A stretch of DNA of 9,143 nucleotides from NCBI GenBank assembly GCA_945860575.1, contig CAMAQQ010000036.1, positions 1-9,143 of the forward strand, in the 5' to 3' direction. A program made the position numbers and the translations under genes. Shown one piece after another: positions 1-7,031 of the stretch. This DNA is from Ferrithrix thermotolerans DSM 19514. GTDB taxonomy: Bacteria > Actinomycetota > Acidimicrobiia > Acidimicrobiales > Ilumatobacteraceae. The notes under the pieces are model-generated. The model did no database searches. It saw nothing but the letters and a program-made list of their open reading frames with translations, and was not told where the DNA came from. Positions within the stretch are counted from its first letter, which is position 1. Each line of letters opens with the position of its first letter.

Positions 1-402
1 GCCCTGCACGCGTGCGATACAGCAACTGACGATGCAATTGCCTGGGCCATCAAGAACAATTCAAAATTGTTGTTAATCGCTCCTTGTTGTCATCATGATC
101 TTCAATCGCAGTTGTCGAACGTCCCTGAGCCTTGGTCAACAATCACCAAGCACGGGATACTAAAAGAACGTCTCGGTGATATTTTGACTGACGCACTGCG
201 AGCACAAATTCTTCGCTTGATGGGATACAGAACCGAAATTATTGAATTTATTGGAGACGACCACACACCCCGAAATCTGATGATCCGAGCCGTCAAAACT
301 GGTTCTCGCCCAGATGAAATCGAGTTCAGGCGATACAGCGAAATGTTGAATTTGTGGAATATTGTCCCAAAATTGAGCACTCTGGTCGAAATCTCGTTTT
401 AA
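1..402 (+). CDS. class I SAM-dependent methyltransferase, C-terminal fragment (5' end outside window)
   Basis: The reading frame is open from base 1 and ends at TAA 400-402, so the last 133 residues are visible and the start lies upstream of the window. The visible part begins with ALHACDTATD followed some 20 residues later by APCCHHDL, and later has HTPRNLMIRA. This pattern (LHACxxATD, then PCCxH) is typical of a bacterial class I SAM-dependent methyltransferase family in the Methyltransf_32-like group; the SAM-binding GxGxG region would lie in the missing N-terminal part. The protein would be cytoplasmic, with no membrane segment in the visible part. The methyl acceptor cannot be told from this fragment. 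A TTG inside the frame at 67 could be taken for a start, but the family motif lies before it, so it is not the real start. The next gene is 191 bp downstream with its own leader, so the two are probably separate transcription units. Confidence 0.8.
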   Translation, partial: ALHACDTATDDAIAWAIKNNSKLLLIAPCCHHDLQSQLSNVPEPWSTITKHGILKERLGDILTDALRAQILRLMGYRTEIIEFIGDDHTPRNLMIRAVKTGSRPDEIEFRRYSEMLNLWNIVPKLSTLVEISF

Positions 403-404
403 TT

Positions 405-423
405 GTGTTCGTAACAACACTTT
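405..423 (+). terminator. weak possible terminator after the methyltransferase
   Basis: A short stem GTGTT (405-409) / AACAC (416-420) is followed by only TTT. It sits 2 nt after the methyltransferase stop codon, where a terminator would be expected. The 5-bp stem and short T run make it weak, and an alternative pairing TGTT/AACA uses some of the same bases. Position is the main argument. Confidence 0.25.
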
Positions 424-510
424 AAGTAACTATTGATAAGCCTAATTTTAGGGCTCTTGACAATCACAAGGTTCACAGACCACGCTTAGTGGTGAATTAC
501 CTATTTTAAG

Positions 511-524
511 TGAGAAATTTCTCA
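511..524. repeat. perfect 14-bp palindrome upstream of the M23 gene (possible operator)
   Basis: TGAGAAATTTCTCA is identical to its reverse complement. It lies about 70 bp upstream of the M23 start, within the leader region. Such a symmetric site could bind a dimeric regulator; as RNA the hairpin would have almost no loop, so a DNA operator is the more natural reading. The regulator is unknown. Confidence 0.4.
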
Positions 525-541
525 AGTTTGATGCTCTAGTG

Positions 542-576
542 CCGATCCCTTAATCGGACCTCGTAAGGGGTCCGAT
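542..576 (+). promoter_or_regulatory. overlapping alternative hairpins next to the M23 ribosome binding site
   Basis: The segment ATCGGACC (553-560) can pair perfectly with GGTCCGAT (569-576), giving an 8-bp stem with an 8-nt loop. Its first five bases, ATCGG, can instead pair with CCGAT at 542-546 (5-bp stem, loop CCCTTA). The two structures exclude each other, and the downstream one ends 5 nt before the Shine-Dalgarno sequence. This arrangement fits translational or transcriptional control but is only inferred from base pairing. No T run follows, so it is not an ordinary terminator. Confidence 0.4.
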
Positions 577-581
577 CTCAC

Positions 582-588
582 AAGGGAG
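582..588 (+). promoter_or_regulatory. ribosome binding site of the M23 peptidase gene
   Basis: AAGGGAG at 582-588 lies 5 nt before the ATG at 594. This good match and spacing supports that start over later in-frame ATGs inside the signal peptide. Confidence 0.7.
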
Positions 589-593
589 CACAT

Positions 594-1916
594 ATGTTAC
601 GCAATTCAGGTTGGGTTTTTAAGTTTGTTATTTCGGTAGTTGCTGGGTCAGTTCTCAGTATCGCCATGTCAACTACGTCTGTCAATGCGGCGACTGATTC
701 ATTGCCTGTTTTAGGTGACTCTGGTGCCGCAGTAATCCAATTACAACAGGCACTCATTTCACGAGGCTTCACCCTCAAGGGTGGTGCGGATGGCATATTC
801 TCAAATACGACTCGAAACACTCTCAAGAGTTTTCAACGCGTTGTGGGTTTCAAAGCCACAGGCAGTGTTGACGAGAGAACCGCGAAGTTTCTTGGACTAA
901 TAGCGCCAAAACAACTTGATCCAAATGCATTGCCTACTGCGGGCACAAAGAGCGAAGAGGTATGGTCACTTCAACAGGCGCTCGCAAATAATGGTGTGCC
1001 GGTCAAAGGTGGCGCCGATGGTGTCTTCGGATTGGCAACCAAAATTGCAATCGCAAAGTTTCAGTCAGGCAAGTCTTTGCCGATTACCCAAATGTTAGAC
1101 ATACCAACTGCCTCAGCACTCGGTTTGATCCCCGAAACCGCAGTTGAAAAAACTGCTGTAGCTAAATCAGTATCCCAGCCAGTCGTCAGTGCTGCCGCAG
1201 CAGTCGCTACACCAGCAGTAGCAACAACCGAAGGAATGTTGACGATCAATACTCTTCCGACCCGTGGGCAGAGAAGTGATGCTGTTCGTCTTGTGCAAGA
1301 GAAACTCATCGCGAATTCGATTGAAGTCAAGGGCGGAGTTGATGCGATTTTCGGAGTAGCAACTTCGATTGCGATAGCGACATTTCAAGCGAGTCGTGGC
1401 CTCAAAGTAACTTCGGCCGTTGACCTGCCAACCGCTATAGCACTCGGTGTTCTCCCTGATATGGCGACACTCGGAATACCACAAATCAGTGTTTTCCCAT
1501 CGCAAGGCCGTTGCAGCTTCACCGACACTTGGCTACAAGTGCGACCAGGCGGAAGACAGCATGAAGGTGTTGACATTATGGGCGTCAAAGGACTCGCGCT
1601 TTATGCAGTCGTCGACGGCACAATCACGAAAATGTATGGTGCAGATTCGGTGCTTAGCGGCAACGCACTTCGATTGACTACGAGTGATGGCACATACTTT
1701 TTCTACGCACATCTTGATTCATTTGCACCAGGAATCGCAATTGGTTCAGTGGTTAAAGCCGGTCAGATTGTCGGCTACATGGGTGCAACTGGTCATGCTG
1801 GTTCGCCTCACTTGCACTTTGAGGTTCATCCAAAGGGCGGAGCGGCAGTGAGTCCGTATCCAGTTGTCAAAGCTGTCGACGCTTGTGATGTTACGGATGT
1901 GCTCCCACAACCGTAA
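594..1916 (+). CDS. secreted peptidoglycan-binding M23 (LytM-type) zinc metallopeptidase
   Basis: This 440-residue protein probably binds and cuts, or regulates cutting of, peptidoglycan cross-bridges outside the membrane. Residues 1-32 form a signal peptide: basic start, hydrophobic core, and a VNA/A site suggesting cleavage after A32. Three PG_binding_1 repeats follow at about 36-102, 113-178 and 221-287. Each opens with an LP...G segment, has a LQxxL-type helix, a KGGxD(G/A)xFG-like turn and an FQ near its end. An Ala/Val-rich linker at about 185-213 separates repeats two and three. The C-terminal domain (about 300-425) is a complete M23 fold: H323 and D327 (HEGVD) and H408 (HLHF) match the zinc ligands, and H373 (YAHL) and H406 match the catalytic histidines, so it should be active. 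C307 and C431 could form a disulfide. The start is fixed by a good ribosome binding site. The exact bond cleaved is not known. Confidence 0.93.
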   Translation: MLRNSGWVFKFVISVVAGSVLSIAMSTTSVNAATDSLPVLGDSGAAVIQLQQALISRGFTLKGGADGIFSNTTRNTLKSFQRVVGFKATGSVDERTAKFLGLIAPKQLDPNALPTAGTKSEEVWSLQQALANNGVPVKGGADGVFGLATKIAIAKFQSGKSLPITQMLDIPTASALGLIPETAVEKTAVAKSVSQPVVSAAAAVATPAVATTEGMLTINTLPTRGQRSDAVRLVQEKLIANSIEVKGGVDAIFGVATSIAIATFQASRGLKVTSAVDLPTAIALGVLPDMATLGIPQISVFPSQGRCSFTDTWLQVRPGGRQHEGVDIMGVKGLALYAVVDGTITKMYGADSVLSGNALRLTTSDGTYFFYAHLDSFAPGIAIGSVVKAGQIVGYMGATGHAGSPHLHFEVHPKGGAAVSPYPVVKAVDACDVTDVLPQP

Positions 1917-1934
1917 TAGCAGGCTCGATTATCG

Positions 1935-1964
1935 GGTGGCGGAGAGGTGAGATCCTCCGCCACC
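1935..1964. terminator. GC-rich hairpin between convergent genes, probable shared terminator
   Basis: GGTGGCGGAG (1935-1944) pairs perfectly with CTCCGCCACC (1955-1964), with a 10-nt loop. It starts 18 nt after the M23 stop codon and lies 7 nt past the stop of the opposite-strand phosphatase gene, so it can serve both. Neither side has a long T run (TT then GCAAATTAATT on the + strand), so efficiency as an intrinsic terminator is uncertain. Confidence 0.65.
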
Positions 1965-1971
1965 TTGCAAA

Positions 1972-2649
1972 TTAATTAGTTCGGTCCTCGCGAGCGATGT
2001 GCTCAAGGTCTGAAAGCGGCGAAAGCGCAAAAACATAACCGTCGCCAATCTTTAACGCTTCGAGTCTTGAAATTGATGCATGACCTAACACGAATCGCTC
2101 CCACTCCCAAGGCGTCGGAGAAAGACCCAACAGATGACAAATCACTGCGCTATTTGTGCCCGCATGGGCTACACAAGCGATTCGCTGACCGGGATTTTCT
2201 ATGTGCCAAATCGGGAGTTCGTGTTCGATTCGATAGATCCCCCTGTCACCAAGAAATTTTTCGGCTCCCGCGTGAATTCGTGCAATGAAATCTTTAACTG
2301 GTTCGCCGCCTTCTAATCCGTGCCACCGCTCTCTGCCAGGTCGAGCACGCTCTTCTTCGTAGGCCTTTGACGCACGTTCACCTGGGGAACCGTGCCAAAT
2401 CGGACTGCGAATCTCCTCAAGCCACGGCTCTATTACTTCGTCGCGCTTAAGTTCTCGAAGGATCGGCGCGGCGGTCTGTCGGGTTCGCAGTAACGGCGAC
2501 ACATATATATGGTCAAGGTGTTCGCGTGCCATGCGTTTGCCCAACGCTTCGGCCTGTCGTTGTCCAAGTTGTGTCAGGGGTGGATTATCAACGCACAATC
2601 CGTTATCTATCCATAATGGCTGCGCATGCCGCAACAACAAAAGTTCCAT
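1972..2649 (-). CDS. histidine phosphatase superfamily protein (phosphoglycerate mutase-like)
   Basis: The 225-residue product belongs to the branch-1 histidine phosphatase fold. LLLRHAQP at 3-11 carries the phospho-accepting histidine H8 with R7, YVSPLLRTRQTA provides the second arginine region, the WLEEI segment provides the usual acidic residue, and VAHAGTNS provides the second catalytic histidine. The first motif reads RHAQ rather than the common RHGE/RHGQ, so the usual glycine is Ala. There is no signal peptide, so it acts in the cytoplasm. Such proteins hydrolyse phosphate esters of small molecules, or more rarely proteins; it need not be a glycolytic mutase, and the substrate is open. 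AGGGTG at 2655-2660, 5 nt before the ATG, supports this start. It follows the lipoprotein gene after 28 nt and is probably the last gene of the exporter operon, ending at the hairpin 1935-1964. Confidence 0.85.
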   Translation of the reverse strand: MELLLLRHAQPLWIDNGLCVDNPPLTQLGQRQAEALGKRMAREHLDHIYVSPLLRTRQTAAPILRELKRDEVIEPWLEEIRSPIWHGSPGERASKAYEEERARPGRERWHGLEGGEPVKDFIARIHAGAEKFLGDRGIYRIEHELPIWHIENPGQRIACVAHAGTNSAVICHLLGLSPTPWEWERFVLGHASISRLEALKIGDGYVFALSPLSDLEHIAREDRTN

Positions 2650-2677
2650 TTAGTCACCCTAGCAAAACGGACTCTGG

Positions 2678-3451
2678 CTACTTCTGCAAATATTCTGCGA
2701 CGTTAATACTCACCAGGCATTCATCAAACACAGTTTGCAAGAGATTCCAATAGTTCGCGTCCAACTGAGGACTATTAGTTATATTCTTGCTAAATAGTCC
2801 TCCGCCAATGCATAGTGCTTGTTCATTTGTTATCGCCACACCAAATCTCTCGACTACCAAAAAACCAAACGATGAAACCACGCTTTGACTATTGTCTTGG
2901 CTCACATCGGGCAACTCTTTAGTTTCATCTTGAATGACGGGGTCAGGAAGAGTCGTACCAACGCTCGGGAGTTTGTTGATTATATTTTCAATCTCAACTT
3001 GGCACTCATCATCAATGAAATTCCCGAGATTTGACTGAGCCCTTTCGATTTCGTCGCTCGCAAGTCGTACGGCTGCGCTAGTGGCTGCCGCATCTTTGGC
3101 GATCATGCCACTCTGCCAATCAATTGCCTCCAGCGCGGCTGAAAACGATATGTATGTGTCTTCAAGTTTTTCTACTGACTCAAGAATTTGAATCGGAGCA
3201 ACTTCTGCGATTTCGCTCAATGTTGAAAGTAAATCGCTAAAGACATCGCGCAATCGACCAGGACTCGTGGTATCGAAATCTGAACTGACATCTGCAAAAC
3301 CCTTACTGGCAAGGTTCCACTTATCTGCCAAATCACACACGGCGTCTGTCTGTGCAGTTTGTGAGCAAGATGAGACCAAGATAACCAATAAGATCGAAAC
3401 CGAACAAAGCGACTTTTTGCTCCGCTTAATCAAATTGTGCGGCACTATCAA
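2678..3451 (-). CDS. putative lipoprotein of unknown function, downstream of ABC exporter
   Basis: I do not recognise a family for this 257-residue protein. Its N-terminus has a basic stretch (KRSKK), a hydrophobic segment and the lipobox VSSC, so C29 should be lipidated and the protein tethered outside the cytoplasmic membrane. The mature part looks mostly helical at about 35-160, followed by an acidic, Pro/Asp/Ser-rich linker (about 165-190) and a second small domain with C214 and C245. Four cysteines (39, 150, 214, 245) remain after C29, suggesting two disulfides, perhaps one per domain. The frame can begin at TTG 3451 or at GTG 3445. GTG is better spaced from a weak GAGAA purine run, and either keeps the signal peptide. 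It begins 3 or 9 nt after the exporter stop codon, so co-translation and a role with the exporter are likely inferences; the actual role is unknown. Confidence 0.75.
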   Translation of the reverse strand: MIVPHNLIKRSKKSLCSVSILLVILVSSCSQTAQTDAVCDLADKWNLASKGFADVSSDFDTTSPGRLRDVFSDLLSTLSEIAEVAPIQILESVEKLEDTYISFSAALEAIDWQSGMIAKDAAATSAAVRLASDEIERAQSNLGNFIDDECQVEIENIINKLPSVGTTLPDPVIQDETKELPDVSQDNSQSVVSSFGFLVVERFGVAITNEQALCIGGGLFSKNITNSPQLDANYWNLLQTVFDECLVSINVAEYLQK

Positions 3452-3454
3452 TTC

Positions 3455-5254
3455 TCACGATCTCGTTTGACTAGATGTTGACGAAAGCCACTGTGCGTAC
3501 ATTTTAGAATACTGTCCATTGCGCTTCAGCAGATCGTGATGCGAGCCATCCTCAACGATCAAACCGTGTTCAAGTACCAAAATTCGATCAGCGCGAGACG
3601 CAGTTGATAATCGGTGTGCAATCGAAACAGTCGTTCTTCCGGCAGAAATAGCCTGAAGCGCCCGAGACAATTGAACCTCGGTGAGAGCATCTACGGCTGA
3701 TGTGGCTTCGTCTAACACAAGAACATCAGGGTTGGTAAGCGACGCCCTTGCCAGCGCAACCAATTGGCGCTCGCCTGCCGATAGCGAGGAGCCACGTTGA
3801 CCTACATGTGTCTCAAGACCCATCGGCAAAGAATTGATCCAATCTTTCAGTTCGAGCCGATCAAGTGCCAAATTCAAATCAGCCTGAGTCGAAGTTGGGC
3901 GAGCAAATAATAAGTTATATGAAATCGTTTCAGCGAATAAAAACGGCTCTTGTGGAACTACGACCAAACGCTGCCTTAGATCGTCATTGTCGATATCTCG
4001 AAGATCTACTCCAGACAACAACACACTGCCGATTGTCGGGTCTGCCAAACGCGATATCAGTCTTGCAAGTGTCGTCTTTCCGGAGCCGGAAGATCCAACC
4101 AATGCAATGTGTTGTCGTGCGGGAATCAACAAAGAAATATCTCTGAGGACTGGCAAATCATCGTCTTGAGAATCAAGTCGAGAACCATAAGCGAAACTCA
4201 ATTCACGAAATTCAATACTTATCGGACCAATTGGAATTGCAACTGGGTGCTTTGCGGCTGGTGGACCTGTCGGAGTATCCAACACACTTAGAACCCTGCG
4301 CAATCCTGCTACCGCGGTTTGCGTTTGGTCGACAACTTCGGTGAATTCGGCGATCGGCTCAAGAAATCGATAGGTCAAAAACAGAAAGCCCACCATCGCG
4401 CCTGCAGATAGCCCACCACCCACACCGCGTAACACGCCGACAAAAACGATCGCCACGATCGTAAAAACTGCGAATACTTCTCCGGATGGGAATAAGAAGG
4501 CTCCGATGACACCAGCCCTGACCTGAGAATTAGATCGAATCTTCACCGCTTTTTTTGTTCGTGAAACCATTGGTCCATGAGCGTTATAGGCGCGCAAAGT
4601 TTCGGTGCCTGATACAAGTTCACTCACAGCACCGAGCAACTCAGCATTATTCTGTCTTGCTAAGTCGTATGCGCCGACAAGTCTTTTCTGAAGTGATCGA
4701 AGAACAAAAAATAATGGAGCCGAAACGCTGAACGCAACTAGTGCCAAGATCCAGTCATAAGAAAGCATCACGCACGCCACCACGACCATCAACGAACCAT
4801 CTAATAACCAAACCAATGCACCCCATGAAAAAAACAAAGTGAGAGTTTCAATGTCGCTCGTTACTCGTGAGACAAGAGCGCCGCGACGCTCTTCATTGTG
4901 ATCCGCCAAACTAAGTCGATGAATGTGGTCGTAGAGCTTGACTCGTATTGTGTACAGACCCTGCTCGGCACTGATCCCCAGTCTCAATACGGCAGTTCTC
5001 AATGCCCATGCTGTCGAAACGACGGCAACGGCTGCGACTGCACCTAGACCACAGATGTACCCAACTCGCACATTGCCTGGCTGCAAACCGTTATCAATGC
5101 TCTGCTGTATCAAAATTGGCACTGCAACTCTCGCCAATGATCCGATCACGGCGAGAAAAAAAGTAACAGCAAGGCCTTTGCCGAGATCAGGCGCAATACC
5201 AACTCCGCGCGAGATTGTTTTGGCTGTACCAAATCGCCCTAAAGGCTCATTCAT
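3455..5254 (-). CDS. ABC exporter half-transporter, consensus-site ATPase subunit (TMD-NBD fusion)
   Basis: This is a type IV ABC exporter subunit with an N-terminal six-helix membrane domain (about 25-320) and a C-terminal ATPase domain. Numbered from the ATG at 5254 (599 aa): A-loop Y356, Walker A GSSGSGKTT 387-395, Q-loop Q435, signature LSAGE 491-495, Walker B ending D515 with catalytic E516, D-loop SAVD, and switch H547. Catalytic residues are intact, but the signature differs from LSGGQ, the mark of the partner that donates the degenerate signature in heterodimeric exporters. An in-frame ATG at 5275 would add 7 residues and a 29-nt overlap. I prefer 5254 because AGGA at 5260-5263 sits 5 nt upstream and the overlap with the previous gene falls to 8 nt, typical of translational coupling. 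It probably pairs with the upstream ABC protein to export an unknown substrate (lipid, peptide or drug-like). Confidence 0.9.
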   Translation of the reverse strand: MNEPLGRFGTAKTISRGVGIAPDLGKGLAVTFFLAVIGSLARVAVPILIQQSIDNGLQPGNVRVGYICGLGAVAAVAVVSTAWALRTAVLRLGISAEQGLYTIRVKLYDHIHRLSLADHNEERRGALVSRVTSDIETLTLFFSWGALVWLLDGSLMVVVACVMLSYDWILALVAFSVSAPLFFVLRSLQKRLVGAYDLARQNNAELLGAVSELVSGTETLRAYNAHGPMVSRTKKAVKIRSNSQVRAGVIGAFLFPSGEVFAVFTIVAIVFVGVLRGVGGGLSAGAMVGFLFLTYRFLEPIAEFTEVVDQTQTAVAGLRRVLSVLDTPTGPPAAKHPVAIPIGPISIEFRELSFAYGSRLDSQDDDLPVLRDISLLIPARQHIALVGSSGSGKTTLARLISRLADPTIGSVLLSGVDLRDIDNDDLRQRLVVVPQEPFLFAETISYNLLFARPTSTQADLNLALDRLELKDWINSLPMGLETHVGQRGSSLSAGERQLVALARASLTNPDVLVLDEATSAVDALTEVQLSRALQAISAGRTTVSIAHRLSTASRADRILVLEHGLIVEDGSHHDLLKRNGQYSKMYAQWLSSTSSQTRS

Positions 5255-7031
5255 GACGATCCTGCTCGAACGCATTGATCAACTCGCGGTAGTCACTATT
5301 GCGTGAATACAAAACATCATGAGGCGCATGATCGGCGATGTGTCCCTCGCGCATGTATAAAACTTCATCGGCCAAAGCAATAGTCGAAGGTCTAGATGCC
5401 ACGATTACGACAGTCGTGATATTTGAAACGGTCTTCGCCATCTCGCGAAGGTTGTTAACCACGCGTGCTTCTGTGCTTGGGTCAAGAGCCGAAGTAGTGT
5501 CGTCAAGAAGTAGCAGGGCACGATTATGAGCAATCGCCCTAGCCAACGCGATTCTTTGTCGCTGACCGCCACTCAGACTGACACCTCGCTCACCCATCAT
5601 TGTCTCCAAACCATTAGTGAGATCTCCGACAAAATCAGAGCATTCGGCAATTCGTAACGATTGATTAACTTGCAAATCAGAAATTGGTGAATCCAAAGTG
5701 ATATTAAATCTCAAACTCTCGGCAAATAAAAAGGCCTCTTGAAACACAAGACCAACACCGCCAGGCTGAACTGCAATGCTTCCTGAGTCGCACTCGATAA
5801 GACCACTCATCAGATGTAAAAGAGTTGTTTTGCCACAGCCTGTCGCTCCGACAATGGCTACTGTTTTGCCGCTTAAAATTTCTAACGATAAATCTGACAA
5901 AACGGGGTTATTTGGTGTGTGGGAGAAGTTGATATTGGTGCAACTTAGCGCCACCCCCGTTTTGGCGAACTGAATTACATCGTTTGGGTCTTTGCCGATT
6001 GGTTCTTCTATGACTTCGCGCACCCGTCGCCATCCCGCCACTGAGTGCGGTATTTCTGAAAAAAGGTATCCGATAATTCTCAATGGAAAAACCAAAAGTG
6101 TGAACAGATATATAAAACTTGTTAGGTCACCGATGCTCATTGCGCCGCTTTTGACGCGGATTGCACCTAGAACAATCAGCAAGATATTGATCAATGATGG
6201 AATTGCGTCGATAGCGGCTTCGAACATCGAGCGTACCGACACCGCATCAATACGAGCATTTCTCAGTCGTGACGTGATTACTGCAAGCCGCTCAGTTTCA
6301 CGATCTTCGGCACCAAAAGATTTGACGACCATCACTCCATCGAAACTTTCGTGAACTGCCTGAGAAAGAGCACCAAGTTCATCTTGTGCGAGTGCATAGA
6401 AACGATCAATTCGCTTTTGGTACCCAATATTTAGTGCCAGCAATATCGGAAACACAATGATCGCTAAAACGCCAAGCGGAATGTCTACAGAAAGCATCCA
6501 CGCTGAAGAAACCAGCATCATCACCAATACTGAAGAAGCAAAGGGTAACGGAGCGAGAATTGCGACACTGGCGTCCGAGTCCACTCCACAGCGAGCAACG
6601 ATGTCACCTGTCATGCGCTTGCGATGCCACGAAATCGGTTGCGCCACCACATGGTCTATTACGCGATTAGTGATAGTTTCTGCGGTGCGCCATTCGGTTC
6701 TACCTGCGAAACTGCGTCGGACAATTACTCCGGCCGCTCGTAACAGCCCGACTCCAATCACCAAGCAGGCGCCGACAAGCATTGCAGAACCATCTAGTCG
6801 TCCTTCTTCAAATCGGATCAAGATCACGCGATCGACCATCCACCGAACACCGATAGACGACCCGACAGTACAGACTGCAAAAACCGCCGCGCCACTCACT
6901 GCGATAATAAAAAGCCTCGGATGAAACTTAACTATGACGCGAATTAATTGAAAGGCCTCTTTAAGGCGCGAGTCACTGTCGACAGTTTTTATAGTGGGTT
7001 CTGAGACATCTGCTACATCATTTTCCACCAT
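5247..7031 (-). CDS. ABC exporter half-transporter, degenerate-site ATPase subunit (TMD-NBD fusion)
   Basis: This 594-residue protein has a hydrophilic N-terminus (about 1-38), a six-helix ABC membrane domain (about 40-335) and an ATPase domain. Walker A is GATGCGKTT 395-403, the Q-loop glutamine is Q431, and the signature is a canonical LSGGQ 486-490. Three other positions are altered: the A-loop aromatic residue is H371 (FSH), the residue after Walker B D510 is D511 instead of Glu, and the switch histidine is S546 (VASRPS). Its own catalytic site is therefore probably slow or inactive, while its LSGGQ can complete the active site of the next gene's protein. That is the arrangement of heterodimeric exporters such as TM287/288 and BmrCD. 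Its stop overlaps the start of the second half-transporter. The ATG at 7031 lacks a strong ribosome binding site, so the start is likely but not certain. It is the first gene of the minus-strand operon. Confidence 0.9.
   Translation of the reverse strand: MVENDVADVSEPTIKTVDSDSRLKEAFQLIRVIVKFHPRLFIIAVSGAAVFAVCTVGSSIGVRWMVDRVILIRFEEGRLDGSAMLVGACLVIGVGLLRAAGVIVRRSFAGRTEWRTAETITNRVIDHVVAQPISWHRKRMTGDIVARCGVDSDASVAILAPLPFASSVLVMMLVSSAWMLSVDIPLGVLAIIVFPILLALNIGYQKRIDRFYALAQDELGALSQAVHESFDGVMVVKSFGAEDRETERLAVITSRLRNARIDAVSVRSMFEAAIDAIPSLINILLIVLGAIRVKSGAMSIGDLTSFIYLFTLLVFPLRIIGYLFSEIPHSVAGWRRVREVIEEPIGKDPNDVIQFAKTGVALSCTNINFSHTPNNPVLSDLSLEILSGKTVAIVGATGCGKTTLLHLMSGLIECDSGSIAVQPGGVGLVFQEAFLFAESLRFNITLDSPISDLQVNQSLRIAECSDFVGDLTNGLETMMGERGVSLSGGQRQRIALARAIAHNRALLLLDDTTSALDPSTEARVVNNLREMAKTVSNITTVVIVASRPSTIALADEVLYMREGHIADHAPHDVLYSRNSDYRELINAFEQDRHE
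5260..5263 (-). promoter_or_regulatory. ribosome binding site deciding the start of the second ABC subunit
   Basis: AGGA on the minus strand, within GAGCAGGA, lies inside the end of the first ABC gene and 5 nt upstream of the ATG at 5254. It favours that ATG over the one at 5275, which has only a weak GAG upstream. Confidence 0.55.

Larger units (their letters stand above)
403..593 (+). promoter_or_regulatory. non-coding leader/promoter region of the M23 peptidase gene with several inverted repeats
   Basis: This 191-bp gap has no convincing gene. It contains a TTGACA hexamer at 457-462 without a good -10 box 16-18 bp downstream, so the promoter position is unsettled. It also has a 5-bp stem ACCAC/GTGGT (479-483/489-493), a perfect 14-bp palindrome (511-524), and two overlapping hairpins (542-557 and 553-576) just upstream of the ribosome binding site. 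I compared it by eye with the ydaO-type c-di-AMP riboswitch, which often precedes actinobacterial cell-wall hydrolases, and did not find its conserved 3' motifs. The region is probably regulatory, but no known RNA class is recognised. Confidence 0.45.

Noticed and set aside
457..462. TTGACA as the -35 box of a sigma-70 promoter for the M23 gene
   Set aside because: No acceptable -10 hexamer is found 16-18 bp downstream; the nearest TATTTT (502-507) is much too far.
403..593. c-di-AMP (ydaO-type) riboswitch upstream of the cell-wall peptidase
   Set aside because: Such riboswitches often precede these genes in actinobacteria, but the conserved 3' motifs of the class are not visible here and the region is short; only unassigned hairpins remain.
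1972..2649. Glycolytic phosphoglycerate mutase (gpmA/gpmB)
   Set aside because: The fold is shared, but the RHAQ motif, length and context do not support assignment to the glycolytic enzyme; only the superfamily is called.
4938..5306. 122-codon open frame on the + strand opposite the ABC genes
   Set aside because: It lies wholly antisense to strongly supported ABC transporter coding sequence, and its product shows no recognisable domain.
6457..6924. 155-codon open frame on the + strand opposite the first ABC gene
   Set aside because: It is antisense to the membrane domain of a clear ABC exporter, with a Thr/Ile/Arg-rich product typical of a shadow frame.
3455..7031. Naming the exporter as a specific drug, lipid A (MsbA) or siderophore exporter
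   Set aside because: Membrane domains of this class do not reveal substrate by eye, and the neighbours contain no biosynthetic gene that would identify it.
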